Below, in pieces: positions 1 to 5,037 of a DNA stretch of 5,037 nt (position 1 is its first letter; each line of letters begins with the position of its first letter). The DNA comes from Bacteroidota bacterium. Its GTDB lineage: Bacteria; Bacteroidota; Bacteroidia; UKL13-3. The notes beneath the pieces are model-generated. The model searched no databases, had not been told where the DNA came from, and saw only the letters and a list, made by a program, of their open reading frames with translations. The translations under genes and the position numbers were made by a program. The stretch covers positions 1-5,037 of the forward strand of contig CANHJJ010000172.1 of the NCBI GenBank assembly GCA_947460565.1, read 5' to 3'.

Positions 1-836
1 GGGTAAGTCATTTCAACATTTCGCAAACTTGGGGTTTTGAACTTAAAATAATCTTCTTTAAAAGATGTAATAGTCATTCTCCCTTTATCGTTTAAATTAG
101 AATCTGGTTTCAAGCCAATATTGTAGTATTTATTATCTGTAAATAGAGGTGGTGGATGACAAATAACACAATTGCTTTTAAAAAGATTCAAACCTTTTTC
201 CTCAATGCTAGTAAATGTATCTACTCCGGCTATAAATTTATCATATCTTGAGTTACTAGAAATCATCAATGATAAGAATTGAGAAAACGATTTCACCAAC
301 ATCTCTGTAGTTATTACTGAGTCTTTAAAGGCCTTATAAAACATCTGTTTATAGGTTGAATTAGCTTGCAACTTCTTTATTACATTTGGTAGGTTTTCTC
401 CCATTTCAGAGACACTTGTGATAGGTGCAAGTGGTTGTAAATCCAAATGATTAATTGCTCCATCGGACATAAAAGCATCCTTCCAAATTAAGTTCTGAAG
501 TGCGGGCACATTGCGCATACCTACCTTCCCTCCTATTCCATGACTTAATGGGTGGTCAATATGCGCGAATGCTGCAAACTGTTGGTGACAAGTAGCACAA
601 CTCGTAAAATAATCCACTGATAGTATTGGATCGTAAAACAATTTGCGCCCTAATGTAAAACCTTCAGGTGTGGGTTTGTTTTTTGATAAATCATAAATAG
701 GCTTTGGAAATCCTTTAGGAATTTTAAAGACTACATCCTTATTGGTAATTTTAAAATATGGATTTTCCTCCAACACGAATGCTGAAAGTACTACAAAAAA
801 CAAAACAGCTATTATGATGATTAGCTTTGGCTTCAC
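1..836 (-). CDS. Diheme cytochrome c peroxidase / MauG-superfamily protein (MbnH-like), 3' end outside window
   Basis: The first 279 residues of a periplasmic diheme c-type cytochrome are visible; the stop lies beyond the left edge. Residues 1-22 are a signal peptide (MKPK followed by a run of Ile, Val, Leu and Phe). The two heme-binding motifs are CATCH at residues 80-84 and CVICH at 223-227. RNVPAL near 108-113, SEMGE near 143-147 and the late KTPSLRNV block near 267-274 are typical of bacterial cytochrome c peroxidases and MauG relatives. The start is GTG at 834-836: an in-frame TAA lies 7 codons upstream, and the first in-frame ATG would remove the signal peptide and first heme site. It begins 21 bp after the MbnP-family stop, so the two are probably co-transcribed and translationally coupled. 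In characterised pairs the MbnH enzyme oxidises a Trp of MbnP to kynurenine; that role is inferred here from pairing. The region matching the usual FMWDG/FWDG motif reads FMSDG (122-126), so the inter-heme Trp may be missing. A plain H2O2-detoxifying peroxidase is the alternative. Confidence 0.9.
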   Translation of the reverse strand, partial: MKPKLIIIIAVLFFVVLSAFVLEENPYFKITNKDVVFKIPKGFPKPIYDLSKNKPTPEGFTLGRKLFYDPILSVDYFTSCATCHQQFAAFAHIDHPLSHGIGGKVGMRNVPALQNLIWKDAFMSDGAINHLDLQPLAPITSVSEMGENLPNVIKKLQANSTYKQMFYKAFKDSVITTEMLVKSFSQFLSLMISSNSRYDKFIAGVDTFTSIEEKGLNLFKSNCVICHPPPLFTDNKYYNIGLKPDSNLNDKGRMTITSFKEDYFKFKTPSLRNVEMTY

Positions 837-857
837 GATATATTCAGTTTCACATTA

Positions 858-1601
858 TTACTTAATTACACTAAACATGTCAGCATAATTATCAGCCATC
901 ATGGAAGCATTGTTAAAATCAGTTACTGATGAAAGTTCTTTAAAATCAATACTTTTAGGTGTTTTTAAAACCTCTGAAATATCAACTAATATGGATAAAA
1001 AATCTGCATCATCACCTACCTTTTGGAAAGATTTTTCAGTTAAATCTAAAGTTACTTGCCTTATGCAATTATTGGGTTGTTTAAATCCACCAATATGATA
1101 TTCAAAAATATTAGATGGTGATTTTGAATAGGTAGATTTCCCCTCTAACTTTAAGAAAATATAACCTGTATTCCATGCCCAAAACATTCCTTTTACAGGA
1201 TCTAAAACTCCTTTTTGCAATCCACTGCAATTGCGCAAACTATCTACTCCAATTGTGAAAGAAATTGATGAATAATAGCCCTTTTCATGAATTACGATTT
1301 GTTGTGATTTTTTATCTTCAATATCGATCAAATAATATTCATTTGAAACGTACTCAGTTCCATCTTTTCTCTTTAACTTTATATTGCTGATATAATACCT
1401 AAACTTACTAATGCTGTAACTTTGCTTAAATTCATTTTTATACATTAGTGAATCTAAAATCAATTTATCATTTCCTACAAAATGATTAAATTCAATTACT
1501 AATGAATGTCCATTTTTGATCTCAGAGAATTTGAATGAAAACAAAAAAAATAAGCCTATCATAAATAGGCTGTATTTTAATATCGGTCTCTGGTATTTCA
1601 T
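858..1601 (-). CDS. MbnP-family copper-binding protein
   Basis: A complete 247-residue exported protein of the MbnP-like family. Residues 1-25 form a signal peptide (basic KYQRPILKY, then a Leu/Phe-rich core). There is no lipobox Cys, so it should be soluble in the periplasm or outside the cell. Family landmarks in order are FRYYISNIKL (67-76), an SFTIGVDSLRN block (114-124), LDPVKGMFWAWNTGY (133-147) and EYHIGGF (167-173). WAW at 141-143 is the conserved WxW motif whose first Trp is turned into kynurenine by the partner MbnH; copper binding in the studied methanotroph protein depends on this. His169 and perhaps His40 are candidate copper ligands (inference). Cys125 and Cys179 could form a disulfide. 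It lies between the YHYH gene (58-bp gap) and the peroxidase gene (21-bp gap), the usual MbnP-MbnH order. A GGAG ends only 2 nt before the ATG, closer than normal for a Shine-Dalgarno site. A terminator-like hairpin is embedded in the signal-peptide codons. Physiological role (copper storage, delivery or sensing) is unknown. Confidence 0.88.
   Translation of the reverse strand: MKYQRPILKYSLFMIGLFFLFSFKFSEIKNGHSLVIEFNHFVGNDKLILDSLMYKNEFKQSYSISKFRYYISNIKLKRKDGTEYVSNEYYLIDIEDKKSQQIVIHEKGYYSSISFTIGVDSLRNCSGLQKGVLDPVKGMFWAWNTGYIFLKLEGKSTYSKSPSNIFEYHIGGFKQPNNCIRQVTLDLTEKSFQKVGDDADFLSILVDISEVLKTPKSIDFKELSSVTDFNNASMMADNYADMFSVIK
1543..1578 (-). promoter_or_regulatory. Terminator-like hairpin with U tract inside the MbnP-family signal-peptide codons
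   Basis: Read on the minus strand, AGCCTAT (1571-1565), a 5-nt loop and ATAGGCT (1559-1553) form a perfect 7-bp stem. With one bulged G (1572 on the plus strand) it extends by six A-T pairs (1573-1578 with 1547-1552). The 3' arm is followed by TA and eight T residues (1550-1543). This is the layout of an intrinsic terminator or attenuator, placed about 24-60 nt into the MbnP-family coding sequence. The T run also encodes hydrophobic Phe/Leu codons of the signal peptide, so the likeness may be accidental. Only three stem pairs are G-C, so the hairpin is weak. Confidence 0.3.
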
Positions 1602-1659
1602 TACTCCAAAACTATTGAAAATATTATATATCGCAACAATTTACTAAACTGTAGTTGCA

Positions 1660-2904
1660 TTATTTAGTTTTTAGAAACTTATGAACCACTTTTTGGTTAT
1701 CCGTTTCAAGATACAAGAAATATAGGCCATCTTGATAGTTTGACAAATCAAATGAATAGGCGATACTAGGCTGAACAAAATCTCGTTTTTCTATTAAACT
1801 TCCTTTGCTATCAAAAATACTAGCTTTCACATTGTTAATACTATTTTCATCCATATAAATATGCAAATAATCGCTGCTTGGATTTGGCAATATTCTATAT
1901 TGTATTTTATTCGAAATATTATCTATGCCAGTATTGGTTCCATTGTAAACAGTTGTTGCTTCTGAAATGGTAACATGACCAGAACCTGGACCTGTACTAC
2001 CAATTTGAACTGTGCCATAATAAGTATCACCGATAACAAACGGGTAAACGGGTTTCAAATTGGCATCTATAGTAACGAAATAGGCATAAATTCCATTAGG
2101 GTATTCTGGCGTTTGGCAGAAACGTCCATTGTGTTCATCTAAATCACCTAACCCTTGCACATATTCCCAATCTTGAAGAAAGTTTCCAATAGGATAAGTA
2201 GCATTTACTGCAGGCCCTACTTTTAAAGCGGCACTGCCATTAGGCAAAGTGGTTCTTTGTGTGATGTTTCGTTTTCGAAATGAAGACACCATTCTTTTGA
2301 TAGGTCCTGTGCCATCCAAATTAGTATAAGCATAAGCACCATATACAGGATAACCATCAAACATATATCCAATAATGGGTGAATGATTTGTGCTATCTTT
2401 ATCATTATACAAACAAGTTGGATTCACATGATGATGATACTCCCCTCCTTGTTGGGGATGTCCCAGACAATTATCAAAACTAACTCCTTCATATACCAAT
2501 GCATTGCGTTTCCATACCCCTTCATTGTTATAGGTCATGGCATCCCAAGCATTATCAATACTCACACCATTGCTCCATATACCCACATGCCCTAGTCCTA
2601 CGTTAGTTAAAGTGCCTGTATTAGGTTTAGGTTTTCTGGTTATCTTAAATACAAAATTTTGGTTAATCGGAATATTGGGGTTATTTAACCAAGGACCAAT
2701 ACTGTATCCAGGAATACAAGAACAACTTACATATACATTATCCGCTGAATACTGCACTTTTTGAACATTTGCAATGATATTATTATATCCAGTTAAACCA
2801 GTCGTATTTCTTACCCAAGATGATATTTCAGGAGTTACAGGCTGTGCTGCCAAAAAATGCATAGCAGCCAAGAAGATAGCAACGCTTGTAAAAATTTTCT
2901 TCAT
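1660..2904 (-). CDS. YHYH-domain protein with T9SS C-terminal sorting domain
   Basis: A 414-residue secreted protein and the first gene of the minus-strand operon. The start is the ATG at 2902-2904, giving MKKIFTSVAIFLAA and a standard signal peptide ending near AAQP (residues 19-22). An in-frame ATG 33 bp upstream would add 11 polar residues before the signal and is less likely. The central part (about 45-300) matches the YHYH domain: GHVGIWSNGV (105-114), a His-rich GGEYHHHVNPTC (153-164), IIGYMFDGYPVYGAY (177-191) and DLDEHNGRF followed by a YPNGIYAYFVT block (254-278). The name-giving motif reads YHHH (156-159). Residues about 336-414 form a T9SS type A sorting domain: LPNPSSDYL near 339-347, then a beta-rich stretch with DGLYFLYLE (392-400) and a basic end, KFLKTK. 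It is therefore probably exported across the outer membrane and attached to the surface or released. Five Cys remain in the mature part (61, 63, 146, 164, 263). The biochemical role of the domain is not established to my knowledge; the operon suggests a metal, probably copper, connection. Confidence 0.88.
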   Translation of the reverse strand: MKKIFTSVAIFLAAMHFLAAQPVTPEISSWVRNTTGLTGYNNIIANVQKVQYSADNVYVSCSCIPGYSIGPWLNNPNIPINQNFVFKITRKPKPNTGTLTNVGLGHVGIWSNGVSIDNAWDAMTYNNEGVWKRNALVYEGVSFDNCLGHPQQGGEYHHHVNPTCLYNDKDSTNHSPIIGYMFDGYPVYGAYAYTNLDGTGPIKRMVSSFRKRNITQRTTLPNGSAALKVGPAVNATYPIGNFLQDWEYVQGLGDLDEHNGRFCQTPEYPNGIYAYFVTIDANLKPVYPFVIGDTYYGTVQIGSTGPGSGHVTISEATTVYNGTNTGIDNISNKIQYRILPNPSSDYLHIYMDENSINNVKASIFDSKGSLIEKRDFVQPSIAYSFDLSNYQDGLYFLYLETDNQKVVHKFLKTK

Positions 2905-2921
2905 AGTAATTCTTTTATTTT

Positions 2922-2929
2922 CAAATTTA
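2922..2929 (-). promoter_or_regulatory. Candidate Bacteroidota -7 promoter box for the YHYH-MbnP-peroxidase operon
   Basis: On the minus strand, TAAATTTG fits the Bacteroidota primary sigma-factor -7 consensus TAnnTTTG exactly and ends 17 nt before the YHYH ATG. That would leave a 5' leader of roughly 10 nt. No clear TTTG/TTG -33 element lies at the usual spacing, where the sequence is only AT-rich, so this rests on the -7 match alone. In AT-rich DNA such a match can occur by chance. Confidence 0.35.
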
Positions 2930-2958
2930 GAATACAAATAACATAAAAACTTTTGCTA

Positions 2959-2986
2959 CCAATGAAATATATTTTTTTTTCATTGG
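2959..2986. promoter_or_regulatory. Perfect 9-bp inverted repeat in the divergent intergenic region (candidate operator)
   Basis: CCAATGAAA (2959-2967) and TTTCATTGG (2978-2986) are exact reverse complements separated by 10 AT-only bases. The centre is about 69-72 bp from both divergent start codons (2904 minus, 3044 plus), a position suited to a shared operator. Neither side is followed by a T run and no gene ends here, so a terminator is unlikely. A further TTCATTG half-site occurs at 3028-3034, just before the DUF5329 start. The binding protein is unknown. Confidence 0.5.
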
Positions 2987-3043
2987 AGAAGTGTCTGTTC
3001 TTTTATTTTAATTCGTTAAGTTAATTATTCATTGAATTAGAAT

Positions 3044-3421
3044 ATGAAAATCTTACTTTTTTTAAGTTTTTTGTTCTTTGGTTTGCCCACATTCTTAGAG
3101 CACGATCTGGATATGCCCTGTGAGCTCAAACAGAATCTTAGTGAGGAGCAAAAAATCGAAAAACTAATTGCCTATATCGAAAATAGTGATGCAAAATTTA
3201 TTAGAAATGGCTCAGAATATATAGCCAAAGAGGCAGCTGAGCACCTCAGAATGAAAAGAAGAAAAGCAGGCTCAAAAATCAAAACAGCCAAAGATTTTAT
3301 CGACCATATTGCAAGTAAATCATACATGAGTGGAGAACCCTATCAAATGAAATTTAGCAATGGAAGTATTATAAACACCCGAGATATATTGTACCATGAG
3401 CTAAAAAAGATAGAAAAGTGA
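3044..3421 (+). CDS. DUF5329 family small exported protein
   Basis: A 125-residue protein of unknown function, transcribed away from the copper-linked operon. Residues 1-18 are strongly hydrophobic after MK and look like a signal peptide; there is no lipobox, though Cys26 follows in the mature part. The rest fits DUF5329 as I recall it: EEQKIEKLIAYIENS (34-48), FIRNGSEY (52-59), AAEHLRMKRRKAG (64-76), KIKTAKDFIDHIASK (78-92) and SYMSGEPY (93-100), ending in a short KIEK tail. The length is normal for a one-domain family member, so it appears complete. The ATG is the first Met of the frame and gives an intact signal peptide; no Shine-Dalgarno sequence is seen. The fold is probably mainly helical with a conserved polar surface (Arg54, Asn55, Glu66, His67), but no catalytic role can be assigned. 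It shares its upstream region, including the inverted repeat, with the operon on the other strand, so co-regulation is possible but unproven. Confidence 0.82.
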   Translation: MKILLFLSFLFFGLPTFLEHDLDMPCELKQNLSEEQKIEKLIAYIENSDAKFIRNGSEYIAKEAAEHLRMKRRKAGSKIKTAKDFIDHIASKSYMSGEPYQMKFSNGSIINTRDILYHELKKIEK

Positions 3422-3437
3422 GCAAAAACTTGCTTAC
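3418..3437 (+). terminator. Weak hairpin overlapping the DUF5329 stop codon
   Basis: GTGAGCAA (3418-3425) and TTGCTTAC (3430-3437) can pair over 8 bp with one G-U wobble and an AAAC loop. The structure includes the TGA stop. On the plus strand it is followed by A residues rather than T, so it is not a classical intrinsic terminator; it might protect the mRNA 3' end or be accidental. A second small hairpin, GTTTTG (3501-3506) with CAAAAC (3510-3515), also lacks a T tract. Confidence 0.2.
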
Positions 3438-3555
3438 AAAAAGTCAGCAATTGGAAAAATTTCATAGTAGCAACTAGACAGAATAGCAGAAATATCATAG
3501 GTTTTGCGCCAAAACAACATAATATGGCTGGTGGAATACATATTGACGAATTTGT

Positions 3556-3589
3556 GTTAACAAATAACATGTTAAAAGTTAAGGTTAAC
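3556..3589. repeat. Cluster of four GTTAA boxes upstream of clpB
   Basis: GTTAA occurs at 3556-3560, 3571-3575, 3578-3582 and 3584-3588. The first and last copies are full GTTAAC palindromes 28 bp apart, and their flanks (GTGTTAAC and GTTAACCAC) make an imperfect inverted repeat. The cluster ends 24 bp before the clpB ATG, so it could be an operator or part of the promoter or leader. Two adjoining copies also occur at 3015-3024 upstream of the DUF5329 gene. No HrcA/CIRCE element (TTAGCACTC with its inverted copy) is visible before clpB. In AT-rich DNA the repetition may be chance. Confidence 0.3.
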
Positions 3590-3612
3590 CACTTGAGATA
3601 ATAATAACTCCC

Positions 3613-5037
3613 ATGAATTTAAATAACTTCACAATCAAATCACAAGAAGCCGTTCAAGAAGCCGTTCAAATTGCTTTGCAAAATGGACAACAATCAATTG
3701 AGCCAGCCCACATACTAAAAGCTCTTATACAAACAGATGAGAACGTAATTTCATATTTATTTAAAAAGCTTAATGCCAATCAAAGTAGGATTGAATCTGC
3801 TATTGATGCCATGATAAAAGGCTTTCCCAAAGTGTCGGGTCAGGGCCAATATTTATCAAATGATGCCAATCAAGTATTACTAAAAGCACAATCGTACTTA
3901 AAAGAATTCGAAGACGAGTTTGTTTCAGTAGAGCACATTCTCCTAGCCATGCTTGATGGCAAAAATCAAGTAGCAAATCTTTTAAAGGATGCAGGCTTAA
4001 ACGAAAAAACACTGAAACTTGCAATTACGGAATTGCGTGGTGGAAATAAAGTTACCTCTCAAAATGCAGAAATGCAATACAATGCTTTGAATAAATATGC
4101 CAAAAACTTAAACGATTTGGCACAACAGGGAAAGCTTGACCCTGTAATAGGTAGAGATGAGGAAATTCGAAGAGTACTTCAAATATTATCTCGCAGAACT
4201 AAAAACAATCCAGTACTTATTGGAGAACCAGGTGTTGGTAAAACTGCTATTGCCGAAGGATTGGCGCATAGAATTGTCAATGGTGATGTACCAGAAAATC
4301 TAAAAACCAAAAAGATATTCTCATTAGATATGGGATCTCTTATTGCAGGAGCCAAATACAAAGGAGAGTTTGAAGAAAGGCTTAAATCGGTGGTAAAAGA
4401 AGTGATTTCGGCAGATGGAGAGATTATCTTATTTATTGATGAAATACATACTTTGGTAGGAGCTGGTGGCGGTGGTGAAGGGGCAATGGATGCAGCAAAT
4501 ATTCTAAAACCAGCATTAGCTCGTGGTGAATTGAGAAGCATTGGCGCTACCACACTTGCAGAATACCAAAGATACATTGAAAAAGACAAAGCCCTTGAAC
4601 GAAGGTTCCAAAAGGTGTATGTGGAAGAGCCAGATACCGAAGATGCCATATCCATCCTTCGTGGCTTAAAAGAGCGTTATGAAGTGCACCACAAAGTGCG
4701 AATTAAAGATGAAGCTATCATTGCTGCTGTTGAGCTATCGCAACGCTATATATCAGATCGTTTTTTACCAGATAAAGCCATTGATTTAATGGACGAAGCA
4801 GCATCAAAACTTCGTTTAGAAATTGACTCAGTTCCTGAAGAGTTAGATCAATTAGATAGACGAATCATGCAATTAGAAATTGAGCGCGAAGCCATAAAAC
4901 GAGAAGGAGATGATGATAAAGTTAAAAACCTAGGTGTAGAAATAGCCAATTTACAAACAGAAAGGAACTCTTTAAAAGCAAAATGGCAAAGCGAAAAGGC
5001 AGTTGTTGAAGGTATTCAATCTACAAAAAAAGATATA
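3613..5037 (+). CDS. clpB: ATP-dependent chaperone ClpB (Hsp100 disaggregase), 3' end outside window
   Basis: The first 475 codons of ClpB, the hexameric AAA+ cytosolic disaggregase that works with DnaK to pull polypeptides out of aggregates. The N domain with its two Clp repeats spans about residues 1-145 (MNLNNFTIKSQEAVQ, IEPAHILKAL, then VSVEHILLAML). The first nucleotide-binding domain begins near 160 (YAKNLNDLA, LDPVIGRDEEIRRV). It has Walker A GEPGVGKT (204-211), the substrate-gripping pore loop KYKG (248-251), Walker B ILFIDE (272-277), sensor-1 GATT (311-314) and paired arginine fingers Arg330-Arg331 in LERRFQ. SDRFLPDKAIDLMDEA (381-396) closes the module. From about 405 the sequence becomes charged and coiled-coil-like, the middle domain that separates ClpB from ClpA and ClpC. 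Family members run to about 860 residues, so the rest of the middle domain and the second ATPase are missing only because the window ends. The ATG at 3613 is chosen because MNLNNFTIKS is the usual ClpB start. All visible key residues are intact. Confidence 0.97.
   Translation, partial: MNLNNFTIKSQEAVQEAVQIALQNGQQSIEPAHILKALIQTDENVISYLFKKLNANQSRIESAIDAMIKGFPKVSGQGQYLSNDANQVLLKAQSYLKEFEDEFVSVEHILLAMLDGKNQVANLLKDAGLNEKTLKLAITELRGGNKVTSQNAEMQYNALNKYAKNLNDLAQQGKLDPVIGRDEEIRRVLQILSRRTKNNPVLIGEPGVGKTAIAEGLAHRIVNGDVPENLKTKKIFSLDMGSLIAGAKYKGEFEERLKSVVKEVISADGEIILFIDEIHTLVGAGGGGEGAMDAANILKPALARGELRSIGATTLAEYQRYIEKDKALERRFQKVYVEEPDTEDAISILRGLKERYEVHHKVRIKDEAIIAAVELSQRYISDRFLPDKAIDLMDEAASKLRLEIDSVPEELDQLDRRIMQLEIEREAIKREGDDDKVKNLGVEIANLQTERNSLKAKWQSEKAVVEGIQSTKKDI
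3643..3669 (+). repeat. 12-bp perfect tandem duplication within clpB
   Basis: CAAGAAGCCGTT occurs twice in a row (3643-3654 and 3655-3666), followed by a further CAA. It encodes QEAV twice and then Gln (residues 11-19) in the first helix of the N domain. It keeps the frame. ClpB homologues commonly have a similar SQEAVQxA stretch here, so this may be convergence of a helical heptad with the same codons rather than a recent slippage event. Confidence 0.6.

Noticed and set aside
901..1098. Plus-strand open frame of 65 codons opposite the MbnP-family gene
   Set aside because: It is antisense to a clearly recognisable gene, has no family features, and its composition follows from the opposite strand.
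2223..2764. Several short open frames on both strands overlapping the YHYH gene
   Set aside because: They lie wholly within a well-supported 414-codon gene and encode low-complexity, Ile/Leu-rich peptides typical of shadow frames.
2905..2937. Upstream ATG adding 11 residues (MYSKFENKRIT) to the YHYH protein
   Set aside because: The added residues precede an otherwise standard signal peptide beginning MKKIF, and the upstream start would lie within or before the candidate -7 promoter box.
3418..3437. TGA recoding (selenocysteine-like readthrough) at the DUF5329 stop
   Set aside because: The hairpin includes the TGA itself and is too small for a SECIS element, and DUF5329 proteins normally end here.
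3343..3570. Minus-strand open frame of 75 codons across the end of the DUF5329 gene
   Set aside because: It overlaps a recognised gene in antisense. Its hydrophobic, Cys-rich translation resembles no known small protein, and no promoter or ribosome site is seen.
3543..3570. Sigma70-like promoter TTGACG, 16 bp, TAACAT before clpB
   Set aside because: The -10 matches only 4 of 6 bases, and Bacteroidota primary sigma factors prefer TAnnTTTG rather than the E. coli type; no better box was found.
3800..4655. Two minus-strand open frames inside clpB
   Set aside because: Both are shadows of the highly conserved ClpB coding sequence.
1..5037. CRISPR arrays, tRNA or rRNA genes, insertion sequences, phage attachment sites
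   Set aside because: No regularly spaced repeats, cloverleaf-like sequence, rRNA motifs, transposase frames or long terminal inverted repeats were seen on reading both strands.

Overview
The window looks like chromosomal DNA of a Bacteroidota bacterium (Flavobacteriia, Cytophagia or a relative). It is AT-rich. One secreted protein ends in a type IX secretion (T9SS) sorting domain, a system confined to that phylum. Recognisable Shine-Dalgarno sequences are mostly missing, and the one weak candidate sits too close to its start codon. One Bacteroidota-style -7 promoter box (TAnnTTTG) lies upstream of the left operon.

Left part, minus strand (1-2904): three genes run in the same direction with gaps of 58 and 21 bp and probably form one operon. 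Transcription order is a T9SS-secreted YHYH-domain protein (2904-1660), an MbnP-family copper-binding protein (1601-858), and a diheme cytochrome c peroxidase/MauG-superfamily protein of the MbnH type (836 to beyond the left edge). MbnH and MbnP are an established pair: MbnH oxidises the first Trp of a WxW motif in MbnP to kynurenine, which MbnP needs to bind copper. The MbnP here has the WAW motif and the peroxidase has both CxxCH heme motifs, so the biochemistry is plausibly retained. No methanobactin genes are visible. The pair sits behind a cell-surface YHYH protein instead, suggesting a copper-handling module at the cell envelope.

Middle (2905-3043): a 139-bp divergent intergenic region holds a perfect 9-bp inverted repeat almost midway between the two divergent start codons, a good candidate operator. 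To its right on the plus strand is a small exported DUF5329 protein (3044-3421). A 191-bp gap follows, with no convincing gene but with small hairpins and a cluster of GTTAA boxes.

Right part, plus strand (3613-5037): the first 475 codons of clpB, the Hsp100 disaggregase. It has a complete N domain, a complete first AAA+ module and the beginning of the middle coiled coil, and it runs off the right edge. It is a housekeeping heat-shock gene with no evident functional link to the copper operon.
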